From Erysipelotrichaceae bacterium UBA2227 (GTDB lineage: Bacteria > Bacillota_I > Bacilli_A > Erysipelotrichales > Erysipelotrichaceae), in the NCBI GenBank assembly GCA_002348095.1, contig DDYT01000008.1, forward strand, positions 1 through 63,349: a stretch of DNA of 63,349 nucleotides, given 5' to 3'. A model generated the notes under the pieces. The model saw only the letters and a program-made list of their open reading frames with translations. It made no database searches and was not told where the DNA came from. Below are positions 1-8,761 of the stretch, piece by piece; the first letter of the stretch is position 1; every line of letters begins with the position of its first letter. A program made the position numbers and the translations under genes.

Positions 1-22
1 GCTCCCTCACGGGAGCCTTTTT
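1..22 (+). terminator. Rho-independent terminator of a gene to the left
   Basis: A 6-bp stem GCTCCC/GGGAGC (1-6 and 11-16) with loop TCAC is followed by a T-run. It must end a transcript entering from the left of the window. Confidence 0.75.
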
Positions 23-36
23 TATATTATGAAGAG

Positions 37-65
37 TTGAAGAATAAGGTAATCTAAGATAAAAT
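37..65 (+). promoter_or_regulatory. Promoter of the antiporter operon
   Basis: TTGAAG at 37-42 and TAAAAT at 60-65 are separated by 17 bases, 4/6 and 5/6 matches to the housekeeping sigma consensus. It sits between the terminator at the left edge and the first antiporter gene. Confidence 0.6.
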
Positions 66-103
66 GAACTTATTACTCAACCATACGCAGGAAGGTGATC
101 AAA

Positions 104-598
104 TTGCGTAAAAAATACAAAGTTTCACTGTTTCTATATACGTTTCTGTTTATATTCTGGCTGATCCTGATTCCAAGATATACGATTGAAAATATCGTTG
201 CGGGACTATTGGTGTGCCTGGGAGCCTTATGGTTTTCAAGTGAACTGCTGATTGAAGAAGACCAGGCCAGTATTTATTCAAGAAAAGGGTTTTCCTTGTA
301 TATCCGGTACATCTATCACCTGATCATTGAAATCATTAAGGCCAACATCGATGTCGCAAAAATCGTGTTGAGCAAAGAAATGAACATTCAACCCCAATTT
401 TTCAAGGTTCCGCTTCAACTGAAAAAAGATCTGAACAAAGTCATTTATGCAAATGCGATTACTCTGACTCCGGGCACATTGTCCGTAGATATGGGAGATG
501 ACTATATTCTGATCCATGCACTGACTCAGGCGGCTGCTCAGGGGGTAGAGGGAAGCATATTGGAAAAAGGTGTATTGGAACTGGAGGAACGCGGATGA
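104..598 (+). CDS. mnhE: Mrp/Mnh-type Na+/H+ antiporter subunit E
   Basis: Small membrane subunit of the multisubunit Mrp cation/proton antiporter; equals MbhA of archaeal membrane-bound hydrogenases. About 164 residues with two hydrophobic helices at the N-terminus and the typical late motif NAITLTPGTLSVD. I place the start at TTG 104: GGAAGGTGATC (90-100) matches the 16S 3' end and lies at the right distance, whereas the in-frame GTG at 95 is part of that ribosome site. The stop overlaps the next ATG (ATGA), so translation is coupled. First gene of an eight-gene block. Assembly role is known for the family; cation specificity cannot be read here. Confidence 0.92.
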   Translation: MRKKYKVSLFLYTFLFIFWLILIPRYTIENIVAGLLVCLGALWFSSELLIEEDQASIYSRKGFSLYIRYIYHLIIEIIKANIDVAKIVLSKEMNIQPQFFKVPLQLKKDLNKVIYANAITLTPGTLSVDMGDDYILIHALTQAAAQGVEGSILEKGVLELEERG

Positions 599-861
599 TT
601 ACACATGCAATGATTGCCATCGCGATCTTCTTATCAGTCATGGCTTTTGTCTGTCTTTACCGTGCTTACATCGGACCGACACCGGCTGACCGTGTCATAT
701 CGATCAACGTGATCTCAACGAAAGTCACGATACTTATCGTTTTGCTTGCCGGAGTAACCAATCAGGACTCCTTTGTGGATGTTGCGATCGTCTATGCGAT
801 GATGGGATTTATCACCACAGTCGCCGTATCGAAATATCTGGAAAGGGGGAAACTGTTCTGA
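595..861 (+). CDS. mnhF: Mrp/Mnh-type antiporter subunit F
   Basis: An 88-residue three-helix membrane subunit (MrpF/MnhF, MbhB equivalent). The family signature GPTPADRVISINVIS is visible around residues 27-41. Start and stop both overlap neighbours by 4 bases or less (ATGA upstream, TGATG downstream), so it is tightly coupled with mnhE and mnhG. Full length for the family. Confidence 0.92.
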   Translation: MITHAMIAIAIFLSVMAFVCLYRAYIGPTPADRVISINVISTKVTILIVLLAGVTNQDSFVDVAIVYAMMGFITTVAVSKYLERGKLF

Positions 862-1178
862 TGGCAGAAATACTGAATATTGCTCGTGAGATTACAGCAA
901 TCCTGTTTTTGATCGGTGGTGCTTTCTTCTTCTTTGTCGGAACGACCGGCTTGATCCGGATGCCCGATGTCTTTTGCCGGATGCATGCGACGACCAAGTG
1001 CGATACCCTAGGCGCAGGATTGATATTGACCGGACTGATGATTTTCAACGGATTTTCAATGATCAGTCTGAAACTGTTGCTTATTTTGATTTTTATCTGG
1101 CTGACCAACCCTACGGCTGCGCACATCATTGCCAAAGCCGAATACAGAAAAGAAGTCATGGGAAGAAAGGAAGACTGA
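861..1178 (+). CDS. mnhG: Mrp/Mnh-type antiporter subunit G
   Basis: A 105-residue three-helix subunit (MrpG/MnhG, MbhC equivalent) with the family motif RMPDVFCRMHATTKCDTLG near residues 33-51. It starts on the last base of the mnhF stop codon and is followed after one base by the next gene. Membrane-embedded part of the antiporter; full length. Confidence 0.92.
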   Translation: MAEILNIAREITAILFLIGGAFFFFVGTTGLIRMPDVFCRMHATTKCDTLGAGLILTGLMIFNGFSMISLKLLLILIFIWLTNPTAAHIIAKAEYRKEVMGRKED

Positions 1179-1179
1179 T

Positions 1180-1419
1180 ATGTACATACTCAACCTTATA
1201 TTGGTCATCTTTCTGATCATCTGTGCCATCGCAGTGCAACATACCAAAGACCTGTTGGGTGCGGTCATTCTGTTTGCATCCTACAGTCTGATCATGGCAG
1301 TTTTATGGCTGATGTTACGTGCACCGGATATCGCACTGACTGAAGCAGCTATCGGAGCCGGTGTTACGACGATGCTTTTTATTGCGGTCATCAGCCGGAC
1401 AGGGAGGATGGAAAAATGA
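1180..1419 (+). CDS. MbhD-like (DUF4040) antiporter subunit
   Basis: About 79 residues, three hydrophobic helices, ending with APDIALTEAAIGAGVTTMLF, the signature of the DUF4040/MbhD family. In classical Mrp systems this segment is part of the C-terminal half of MrpA; here it is a separate protein as in Mbh-type complexes. ATG at 1180 is chosen over an in-frame ATG at 1129 because the longer form would run into mnhG and lacks a membrane start. The stop overlaps the next start (ATGA). Confidence 0.85.
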   Translation: MYILNLILVIFLIICAIAVQHTKDLLGAVILFASYSLIMAVLWLMLRAPDIALTEAAIGAGVTTMLFIAVISRTGRMEK

Positions 1420-1715
1420 GAAAAGGTCTGTTTATTTTCGTGCTGGCCATGTTGTTTTTCATTCTTTCATACAGTGTCATGCAAATGCCGGCGCTGGGCA
1501 GCGTAAATAATCCCTCATACAATGCAACGACCCGCTATTATCTGTCCAACAGTACGACGGAAACCGGGGCACAAAACGTGATTGCGGCCATCATAACCGA
1601 TTACCGCGCTTTCGATACCTTGGGTGAAACCACGGTCCTTTTTACATCGATTGCGGCGGTATTATCTGTGTTGGCGGGATTGGGCCATCACGGAAAGGAG
1701 GAAGACCATGGATGA
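1416..1715 (+). CDS. MbhE-like antiporter subunit
   Basis: A 99-residue protein with an N-terminal helix, an external loop and a C-terminal helix. The segment YRAFDTLGETTVLF is typical of MbhE and of the extreme C-terminus of MrpA. It overlaps the preceding and following genes, and with the DUF4040 gene upstream it supplies what is normally the C-terminal part of MrpA. Confidence 0.82.
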   Translation: MRKGLFIFVLAMLFFILSYSVMQMPALGSVNNPSYNATTRYYLSNSTTETGAQNVIAAIITDYRAFDTLGETTVLFTSIAAVLSVLAGLGHHGKEEDHG

Positions 1716-2139
1716 TTTGATCGTCAAGATGATATCACGTATCGTCATTCCTTTTATGATCGTCTATGGGATTTTCATTGTCCTTTTTGGCCATATATCT
1801 CCGGGCGGCGGTTTCTCCGGCGGTGCGATTTTAGGTGCGGCGATGGTATTGTATACGCTGACCTTCTCCGCAAAAGTGGCGATGAAAAAGTTTCCGCACA
1901 GCGTATCGATGAAGCTGGAAAGCGGCGGCATTTGGCTGTATATCATCATCGGCCTTATCGGTATCGTTACAGCGGACAGTTTTCTGTCCAACCGGCAAGG
2001 CGGATTTTTTATCGGTCAGGCCGGAAGACTGATCAGTGCAGGAATGATCCCGATTTTGACCGTCGGTATCGGCATCAAAGTAGCCAGTACGATGATCACG
2101 CTCTTTCATACCATTTTGAAGGAGGAAGACCATGAATGA
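1708..2139 (+). CDS. mnhB: Mrp/Mnh-type antiporter subunit B
   Basis: A 143-residue four-helix subunit (PF04039 family; MbhF equivalent). The signature GHISPGGGFSGGAILGAAMV lies around residues 27-46. ATG 1708 is preceded by AAAGGAGG, which decides it over an upstream in-frame ATG. Overlaps the gene before it and the mnhC start after it. Confidence 0.92.
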   Translation: MDDLIVKMISRIVIPFMIVYGIFIVLFGHISPGGGFSGGAILGAAMVLYTLTFSAKVAMKKFPHSVSMKLESGGIWLYIIIGLIGIVTADSFLSNRQGGFFIGQAGRLISAGMIPILTVGIGIKVASTMITLFHTILKEEDHE

Positions 2140-2515
2140 TTTTCTGATCAACCTCGCGAATCATATGAACTATATTGCGGCGATTGCGTTGTTTGTCATC
2201 GGACTTTATACGGTGCTCACTCACAGCAACCTGCTTAAAAAGGTCATCGGCATCAACATCATGGAAACATCCGTATTCCTGTTTTTCGTTTCCATCGGTT
2301 TTGTCAATGACGGAAGCTCGCCGATCATCGATTTGGGTTCGTTGGGCAAGATTTATGTCAATCCGGTCCCCTCGGCCCTGATCCTTACCGGAATCGTCGT
2401 TGCGGTCAGTATCACCGCCTATTCACTCAGTCTGATCATCCGTCTGTATAAAGCGTATGGGACGATGGATCTTGATGAAATCATGGCGATGCGCAGTGAG
2501 GTGAACCATGATTAA
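2132..2515 (+). CDS. mnhC: Mrp/Mnh-type antiporter subunit C (NuoK-like)
   Basis: A 127-residue three-helix NuoK/MrpC-type subunit (MbhG equivalent). Motifs NLLKKVIGINIMETSVFLFF and DPxP-like INPVPSALILTGIVV-type residues (here YVNPVPSALILTGIVV) are typical. It overlaps mnhB and mnhD at its two ends. In this superfamily it forms the half-channel next to subunit D. Confidence 0.92.
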   Translation: MNDFLINLANHMNYIAAIALFVIGLYTVLTHSNLLKKVIGINIMETSVFLFFVSIGFVNDGSSPIIDLGSLGKIYVNPVPSALILTGIVVAVSITAYSLSLIIRLYKAYGTMDLDEIMAMRSEVNHD

Positions 2516-3995
2516 ACATATTCCTATCCTGGTTCAGGTGGCTTTACTTTCGATGGCCGTGCTGATTCCCTTGTTAAGAGGGAATAAAGCAGCCAAAAGC
2601 AAAGGAATCACGGTGGCATTATTATTCATATCGTCAGTTTTCTTACTGATTCTGATTAGGGATGTCCGGGATAACGGCGCTTTTGTTTACAATTTCGGTA
2701 ATTACGAAAGCTATATCGGCATTCAGTATTCGGTCAATATTTTTTCAGCTTTCATGTCGTTTTTTGTCATCACCCTGGCTTTGATCATCATGATTTTCTC
2801 GACCAAAGATATCGATCATGAAATCAGCCGTCAAAGTATCAGTCAATATTACACCTTAGTACTGATCCTGCTGTTTTCCATGGTCGGAATGATTTTTACC
2901 AATGACTTATTTAATATGTATGTATTTATGGAAATCCTGTCACTGACTTCCTGTGCAATCATTTCCGTTAAGAGCAAAAAAGAGAATTATCTGGCTGCAT
3001 TGCGGTACCTGGTATTAAATACGATCGGCTCGCTTTCCGTATTGCTGGGGATTGCCTTGTTATATATGGTCAGCGGACACTTGAACATGTCATTGATGGG
3101 ACAGAGCATATCTTTGATCTGGCAGTTATATCCGACCAATATTCTGATTGCGACCGGATTTATGTTAGTGGGATTTGCGATCAAAGCTGCGGTTTTCCCG
3201 ATGCATATCTGGCTGCCGGACGCTCACTCCAACGCACCGACACCTTCGAGTGCCTTGCTTTCGAGTTTGGTCGTCAAGATTTATGTGTTTGCGGTGTATA
3301 AGATTCTGTTTGATGTATTAGGTAAGGACATTGTAGTTGGTTTGGGCATCCCGGGTGTTATCGCCGTGTTTGCGGCTTCAGGCATGTTATTTGGTTCCAT
3401 CTTTGCGATCGGTCAGAAAGACATCAAGCGGATGCTGGCTTATTCCAGTGTGGCTCAAATCGGATATATTTTCTTGGGATTATCCTTAATGACCGAAGCC
3501 GGGTTAGCGGCCGGGCTGTTTCATGTCGTCTCACACGGACTGATGAAAACCGCTCTGTTTCTCAGTGCCGGATCGATCATATATTATCGAAACAAACGAG
3601 ACATCCGCCAGTTGGATGGGATAGGTGTGGAAATGCCGGTCACCATGGTCGTATTTGCCATCGCAGCGATGGGGATGATCGGTATCCCCGGGACCAACGG
3701 GTTCATGAGCAAGCTTTACTTGTCCTTTGCGGTATTGGGTGCCGGTCAGCCGCTGCTGTTGGGCGTTATCCTGTTGAGCAGTTACCTTAATGCGGTGTAT
3801 TATCTTCCCATCATTATTTCCGCATTTCTAAAGGAACCCAAGAGTAAAAACATTACGATGCAAGTTGAGGTATTGCCTTGGCCGATGCTTTTGGCTTTGG
3901 TTACTGTCGGTATCTTGTGCCTTTTGACCGGTTTTTATCCGAAATTGGTCATGGATATCGTGACCCAGGCAGCAAAAATCTTCTTATCCGCGTGA
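2508..3995 (+). CDS. mnhD: Mrp/Mnh-type antiporter subunit D (NuoM/N-like)
   Basis: A 495-residue protein with about 14 membrane helices, proton-conducting transporter family (MrpD, MbhH equivalent). Family landmarks are FMEILSLTSCAI near residues 143-154 with the conserved Glu, KAAVFPMHIWLPDAHSNAPT near 226-245, and HVVSHGLMKTALFLSAGSI near 337-355. Last of the coupled genes starting at 95, overlapping mnhC by 8 bases. Gene order 95-3995 matches mbhA-H. No hydrogenase subunit follows. Confidence 0.93.
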   Translation: MIKHIPILVQVALLSMAVLIPLLRGNKAAKSKGITVALLFISSVFLLILIRDVRDNGAFVYNFGNYESYIGIQYSVNIFSAFMSFFVITLALIIMIFSTKDIDHEISRQSISQYYTLVLILLFSMVGMIFTNDLFNMYVFMEILSLTSCAIISVKSKKENYLAALRYLVLNTIGSLSVLLGIALLYMVSGHLNMSLMGQSISLIWQLYPTNILIATGFMLVGFAIKAAVFPMHIWLPDAHSNAPTPSSALLSSLVVKIYVFAVYKILFDVLGKDIVVGLGIPGVIAVFAASGMLFGSIFAIGQKDIKRMLAYSSVAQIGYIFLGLSLMTEAGLAAGLFHVVSHGLMKTALFLSAGSIIYYRNKRDIRQLDGIGVEMPVTMVVFAIAAMGMIGIPGTNGFMSKLYLSFAVLGAGQPLLLGVILLSSYLNAVYYLPIIISAFLKEPKSKNITMQVEVLPWPMLLALVTVGILCLLTGFYPKLVMDIVTQAAKIFLSA

Positions 3996-4012
3996 AATGT
4001 GCCTGGCGTAAC

Positions 4013-4041
4013 TTGTAATTTGTGAATTTTTATCATATAAT
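4013..4041 (+). promoter_or_regulatory. Promoter of the first extra NuoL-like gene
   Basis: TTGTAA (4013-4018) and a perfect TATAAT (4036-4041) with 17-base spacing lie in the 109-base gap after mnhD. The extra subunit can thus be made apart from the main operon. Confidence 0.7.
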
Positions 4042-4104
4042 CATAAGCGAGAGGAATGATTATGTTATAAATTTAACAAGTCGATTCTTCCGTGGTGGTA
4101 TAAC

Positions 4105-6282
4105 ATGATCGGTAAATCAAAACATCAGCCAGGGAAACATGCTGTCGAAGACCGCGTATTTCCGAAGTTCAACATATTCTCCATAAATTCAATAACCGTG
4201 ATGATCGTCACGGTTTTCATCTTGGGCTATTTCATTCTTTTGACGCAATCCGATGTCGGTTTGACTATTCTGGGTTACAAGGTCGTGTTTCTTGAGCGGA
4301 TTATCAAATTTTTCGTTGATTTAAAACAGCTTCCGTTACTGATCATTGCGGTACCGTTGGTCGGCGGTGTGATCGAATGGGCGCAAGGCCGGAAATCCGA
4401 TGACACCCGAGATATCACCGTCGTCTATACGACCTTTGTTACGTTAATATTGGTACTGGCGATGTATCCGCATGCGCTGGATGGAACGCTGACCTATTGG
4501 CTGAAGGATGTGCTGGGATTCGGTCTTTCTTTCAAGGTCGATATGCTGTCATTGACCTTGGCCATGACAACCTCGATCCTGTGGCTTCCGGTGATGATCT
4601 ATTCACACAAATATATGCTTCATGAGAATCACCGCAGTAGATTCTACTTCTTTATGTCGCTGACTCACAGTGCAATTTTGGGCACGGTCATGGCCGGGGA
4701 TTTGTTTACGATGTTCTTGTTTTTTGAAATCATGACGTTCAGTTCTTATATGCTGGTGTCTCACAGTGAAAGCAATGACAGTCTGAAAGCCGGATACAGT
4801 TATCTGTATATCGGTGTATTGGGTGGTTTGGCCATTTTGTTAGGAATGATTTTGCTCAGTGTGTTTACCGGGAATCTGTCGTTTATCCCCATGGCGGATC
4901 AGTTAGCCAAAATGGGATCATTCAGATATGTAGTGATCGGGCTGATCATGTTTGGGTTTTCGATCAAAGCCGGAATGGCTCCGGTCCATGTGTGGCTTCC
5001 TAAAGCACATCCGGTTGCACCGACGCCGGCCAGCGCACTGCTTTCGGGGGTCATGATTAAAATCGGTGCGTACGGCGTTTTGCGGGTCGCTACGACTTAC
5101 TTGTTCCCCGCATCCTTTCAGATCACAGACTATAAAGATGCCTTGTGGAGCGTATCAAAATCCTTTGGGTCCGGATTGATTTGGCTTGGGATCATCACCA
5201 TGGCCATCGGTGTATTTATGGCGTTGCAACAGTCCAATATCAAACGGATGCTGGCGTACCACAGCGTTTCGCAAATGGGCTATATTGTTTTGGGCATAGG
5301 TGTTGCGGTTTACTTGGGATATAAAGGTGCGATGGGGTATTCCGGTGCGATGTATCACATCATCAATCATGCCTTATTTAAGTCATTATTATTTATGGTA
5401 GCGGGGGTCGTGTATCTTTATACGCATCAGCTGGATATGTATAAACTGGGCGGGCTGTGGAAACGCCTTCCGTTTACTGCTCTGATCTGTCTGATTGCGG
5501 CTTTTGGGATTACCGGGATGCCCGGATTTAACGGGTTTATCAGTAAATCGATTCTGCATCATGCGATCATCGAAGCGTATCAGTATGGCTCACCTTCATT
5601 TCGAGGTGCCGAAATCATCTTTAATATTATCAGTGCAGGCACGGTGTGCTCGTTTCTGAAACTGTTTGGCTTTGTCTTCTTAGGAAAAGAAAAGACGACG
5701 CACTACTCCAAGCAGTCGTTTAAAACGATGGAAATGGCCATGGCGGCGATTGCCGTTCTTATCATTTTTATCGGTTTGCAACCGGAATATCTGATGAACG
5801 CCTTTATTATACCCGCGGTCCGTGCCGTCACATACGACCCTGCATTTATTGATAAATATGTAGTCGGTTTGAAATACTTTACTTCATCGGCTCTGATTGA
5901 AATGGCCGGGATCTATGCCTTGGGTATCGCTATTTTTGTGGCCGGGATCCGCTTTGATCTGTTCCATATTCATTTTCCGAAGTGGATGAACATCGAATAT
6001 CTGGTTTTCTTTCCAATCAATAAGATATTGCAGTTGACCTGCTATCTGCTGGGCAACTGTAAGACGGATGCCGATGTGATCGGGCAGAGTAAGGGATTTG
6101 TCAATCCTTTCCGCGACGATGCTTTTGCGGATCATCCGCGGACGCTGAGTTTTATGAACCGTCTGGTCATGACAGCCGACTTGTTTACCCATCGTTATGA
6201 AAATGCATTGATCAAAGGAGATGTTCTCATTTATACGGTCATCGTGACGATTGCTTTGATCGCTCTGGTGATATTTCGATAG
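4105..6282 (+). CDS. NuoL/MrpA-like proton-conducting membrane subunit, long form
   Basis: 725 residues, about 16-17 membrane helices. The core carries the antiporter-subunit landmarks: LFFEIMTFSSYML with its Glu, KAGMAPVHVWLPKAHPVAPT, MLAYHSVSQMGYIVLGIG, and GFNGFISKSILHHAI with its Lys. A C-terminal extension (about residues 560-725) includes DPAFIDKYVVG and an HFPKWMN segment shared with the protein at 6399-8255, so the two are paralogues. It probably replaces the NuoL-like N-terminal part of MrpA, which is missing from the cluster. Start at ATG 4105 has only a weak GGTGGT site upstream. It could be annotated as an NADH dehydrogenase L/M subunit, but no complex I genes are nearby. Confidence 0.85.
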   Translation: MIGKSKHQPGKHAVEDRVFPKFNIFSINSITVMIVTVFILGYFILLTQSDVGLTILGYKVVFLERIIKFFVDLKQLPLLIIAVPLVGGVIEWAQGRKSDDTRDITVVYTTFVTLILVLAMYPHALDGTLTYWLKDVLGFGLSFKVDMLSLTLAMTTSILWLPVMIYSHKYMLHENHRSRFYFFMSLTHSAILGTVMAGDLFTMFLFFEIMTFSSYMLVSHSESNDSLKAGYSYLYIGVLGGLAILLGMILLSVFTGNLSFIPMADQLAKMGSFRYVVIGLIMFGFSIKAGMAPVHVWLPKAHPVAPTPASALLSGVMIKIGAYGVLRVATTYLFPASFQITDYKDALWSVSKSFGSGLIWLGIITMAIGVFMALQQSNIKRMLAYHSVSQMGYIVLGIGVAVYLGYKGAMGYSGAMYHIINHALFKSLLFMVAGVVYLYTHQLDMYKLGGLWKRLPFTALICLIAAFGITGMPGFNGFISKSILHHAIIEAYQYGSPSFRGAEIIFNIISAGTVCSFLKLFGFVFLGKEKTTHYSKQSFKTMEMAMAAIAVLIIFIGLQPEYLMNAFIIPAVRAVTYDPAFIDKYVVGLKYFTSSALIEMAGIYALGIAIFVAGIRFDLFHIHFPKWMNIEYLVFFPINKILQLTCYLLGNCKTDADVIGQSKGFVNPFRDDAFADHPRTLSFMNRLVMTADLFTHRYENALIKGDVLIYTVIVTIALIALVIFR

Positions 6283-6294
6283 TTTATTGCCGTA

Positions 6295-6316
6295 AGCCGG
6301 TCACGACCGGCTTTTC
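6295..6316 (+). terminator. Terminator after the long NuoL-like gene
   Basis: Stem AGCCGGT/ACCGGCT (6295-6301 and 6306-6312), loop CACG, then TTTT. Confidence 0.75.
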
Positions 6317-6342
6317 TGTTGAGTTGTGAAAAAACGAGATTC

Positions 6343-6372
6343 TTGACAGTGCTATGACAGACAAGTTAAGAT
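6343..6372 (+). promoter_or_regulatory. Promoter of the second extra NuoL-like gene
   Basis: Perfect TTGACA (6343-6348) and TAAGAT (6367-6372), 18-base spacing. With the terminator just before, it makes 6399-8255 a separate transcription unit. Confidence 0.7.
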
Positions 6373-6398
6373 AGACTTACGTATCGGAAGGATTATTT

Positions 6399-8255
6399 AT
6401 GAACGTATTAACTTCGGCAGTCGTGTTGTGGTTGCCTTTGATTCTGTTATTCTTCGGCTTATTTGAAGCCATCCTGGAGCCGCTGATCGATCACCGTCAT
6501 CGGTATTTTCGTCGTTTCTCCGTCACTCTGTATTTTCTGATATCGACGGTATTGATTCTTCTGACGTTTGACCGGATCATTGAAAATCCGATCGTCTATG
6601 CGTTCGCTGATATTTTCGGCATGGGGATTTCCTTTAAGATCGATTTGATCAATTTTGTCCTGATGGTCTTTGCCTCGATCATGTTCACCGTAACCTCGCT
6701 TTTCAGTTTCGATGAACTTCGAAATCAGCAACATGAAAAGAGTTTTTATTTCTTTATGGTCATAACCTATGTCGCAACGATGGGCACGCTGATGGCCAAT
6801 GACTTGCTCGCGTTTTTCCTGTTTTTCGAAATCATGACCTTTACGACGTATGGGATGATCGTCCATTATCGAGAGCAGGCGCTTGAAGCCGGTAAAATGT
6901 ACATCACCATGGGTATTGTCGGCGGGCTGAGTATTTTGAGCGGGATCGTCCTGCTGTATGCTTATACCGGAAGTATCGAATGGGTTCAGCTGGCCGATAA
7001 GTTCAGTGCGCTGGGATTTGTGAAGTATTTGATTGCCGGACTGTTTGTTATTGGGTTTGGTATCAAAGCCGGTATGGTGCCATTTCACTTTTGGCTGCCA
7101 AAAGTTTATAAAGCTGCACCGTTTTCACTCAATGCTTTATCCTCGGGAATACTGACCAAAGTCGCGGCGTATGGGATTTTGCGGGTTGCGGCTGTCGTTT
7201 TTTCGGTCGACAGTAATTCCCTCTCACTACCCGATGTTAATCTTTGGCTGACTTCAGCCAACATCGGACGAGTCCTTATTTGGATGGGGATACTGACAAT
7301 GGTCGTCGGTGTTTTTATGGCACTGATTCAGGATGATGTCAAACGTATGCTGGCATATCACAGCGTTTCGCAAATGGGTTATATTCTTTTGGGAATCGGG
7401 GTTGCGGCTTATCTGGGCTATAAAGGGGCTATGGGTCTTAGCGGCAGCCTGTATCATATGATCAACCACGGCTTGTTTAAAGCGTTGCTGTTTATGTCGG
7501 CGGGGGCCGTGTTTTTTGCCACCAAAGAGACCAATATGTATCGCTTGGGCGGACTTTACAAGAAGATGCCATGGGTCGCTCTGTTGGCACTGATCGGCGT
7601 GCTGGGTATTACCGGTATGCCGGGGTTCAACGGATTTGCGAGCAAATCGATCTTGCATCATGCCATCATGGAAGCCTATGAGTATGGCGACAGCAGTTTC
7701 CGTTATGCCGAATGGCTCTTTACGCTAGTCAGTGCCGGAACCGTATGTTCATTCCTGAAATTTTACAGCTATATCTTTCTTGGCAAACTGTCTGACCGCC
7801 ATAAAGATATCAAGTCTAAAAATCCGTGGATGATGCGGGCGATGGTCCTGTTGGCAGTAATGATCGTATTTATCGGCTTGTTCCCGTCGTGGCTGATGGA
7901 CAGTCTGCTTATCAAAGCGTTGCTGTCCTTCTCTTATGATCCGGCCTTTATCGGCAAGTATATCGTCGGTATGAATTTCTTTAATCTCAACGATCTTTTG
8001 AATATGGTGCTGGTCTACGCCTTGGGTGGGATCATGTTTACGGTCGGTGTCAGATTCCATCTGTTTCATGCCCATTTGCCGGGTTGGATGAATGCGGAGA
8101 AATGGCTGTACCGTCCGGCAGATTTGTTCTGTGAGAAGTTTCCGCAGTTCTGTGCGATCAACGTTGAAAAACCGATGATCCGCGGCGATGTATTTATGTA
8201 TGTCGTTCTGCTTACGCTGTTGCTTGGCGGGTTTCTGGTATCGCTGCTGTTCTAG
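6399..8255 (+). CDS. NuoL/MrpA-like proton-conducting membrane subunit, short form
   Basis: 618 residues with about 15 membrane helices, paralogous to the 725-residue protein before it. Shared landmarks: FLFFEIMTFTTYGM, KAGMVPFHFWLPKVYKAAP, MLAYHSVSQMGYILLGIG, GFNGFASKSILHHAIMEAYE, and the C-terminal DPAFIGKYIVG and HLPGWMN segments. The N-terminus lacks the extra ~100 residues of its neighbour. GGAAGGA lies 6-7 bases before the ATG. Own promoter and terminator. Most likely a third ion-channel subunit of the same antiporter; the alternative is a free-standing or isoform subunit made under other conditions. Confidence 0.85.
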   Translation: MNVLTSAVVLWLPLILLFFGLFEAILEPLIDHRHRYFRRFSVTLYFLISTVLILLTFDRIIENPIVYAFADIFGMGISFKIDLINFVLMVFASIMFTVTSLFSFDELRNQQHEKSFYFFMVITYVATMGTLMANDLLAFFLFFEIMTFTTYGMIVHYREQALEAGKMYITMGIVGGLSILSGIVLLYAYTGSIEWVQLADKFSALGFVKYLIAGLFVIGFGIKAGMVPFHFWLPKVYKAAPFSLNALSSGILTKVAAYGILRVAAVVFSVDSNSLSLPDVNLWLTSANIGRVLIWMGILTMVVGVFMALIQDDVKRMLAYHSVSQMGYILLGIGVAAYLGYKGAMGLSGSLYHMINHGLFKALLFMSAGAVFFATKETNMYRLGGLYKKMPWVALLALIGVLGITGMPGFNGFASKSILHHAIMEAYEYGDSSFRYAEWLFTLVSAGTVCSFLKFYSYIFLGKLSDRHKDIKSKNPWMMRAMVLLAVMIVFIGLFPSWLMDSLLIKALLSFSYDPAFIGKYIVGMNFFNLNDLLNMVLVYALGGIMFTVGVRFHLFHAHLPGWMNAEKWLYRPADLFCEKFPQFCAINVEKPMIRGDVFMYVVLLTLLLGGFLVSLLF

Positions 8256-8260
8256 AAACA

Positions 8261-8284
8261 AACTCTCTTTCCGAGAGTTTTCTT
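8261..8284 (+). terminator. Terminator after the antiporter region
   Basis: 8-bp stem AAACTCTC/GAGAGTTT (8261-8268 and 8274-8281) with a short T-rich tail. Confidence 0.65.
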
Positions 8285-8285
8285 A

Positions 8286-8294
8286 TGTTATAAT
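8286..8294 (+). promoter_or_regulatory. Extended -10 promoter of the tsa operon
   Basis: TGTTATAAT, a perfect extended -10, lies 20 bases before the tsaE start; no good -35 is seen because the terminator occupies that space. Confidence 0.6.
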
Positions 8295-8314
8295 ACTCAA
8301 GACAGGAGATTTTC

Positions 8315-8761
8315 ATGGAATTGATCAAAAAGACTTATTCTGCACAAGAAACCAAACAACTGGCCTATCAGCTAGGCCGTTCGATACAACAAGGCATCTT
8401 GATTACATTGCAAGGGGATTTGGGGTCCGGGAAAACGACGTTTACCCAGGGACTAGCGAAGGGTTTGGATATTGAAAAAACCGTCAACAGTCCGACCTTT
8501 ACGATCAGTAAAATTTATCACGGCCGTCTGAATCTGATTCACATCGATGCATACCGCTTGCAGGGATTGCATCAGGATTTGGGATTTGACGAATTCTTCG
8601 ATCCGCAGTGGGTTTGTGTGGTTGAGTGGCCTCAGTATATTGATGAGATTTTGCCGAAAAACCGCATTGATGTGCGTATTTTGCGCATTGATGAGTTAAG
8701 CCGTGAGTTTGTTTTCGCCTGTGATCAGTCACTGGCAACTGTATTGGAGGGGATCGCATGA
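8315..8761 (+). CDS. tsaE: tRNA t6A37 synthesis ATPase TsaE
   Basis: 148-residue P-loop ATPase that works with TsaB and TsaD in making threonylcarbamoyladenosine at position 37 of ANN-decoding tRNAs. Walker A is GDLGSGKTTF at about residues 34-43; the family signatures NSPTFTI and HIDAYRL and the C-terminal VVEWPQ follow. AGGAG (8304-8308) precedes ATG 8315. Overlaps tsaB by ATGA. First gene of tsaE-tsaB-rimI-tsaD. Confidence 0.95.
   Translation: MELIKKTYSAQETKQLAYQLGRSIQQGILITLQGDLGSGKTTFTQGLAKGLDIEKTVNSPTFTISKIYHGRLNLIHIDAYRLQGLHQDLGFDEFFDPQWVCVVEWPQYIDEILPKNRIDVRILRIDELSREFVFACDQSLATVLEGIA

Noticed and set aside
6459..7088. 209-codon open frame antisense to the short NuoL-like gene
   Set aside because: Sits wholly opposite a strongly supported membrane gene, rich in Asp/His/Gln from antisense of hydrophobic codons; no ribosome site.
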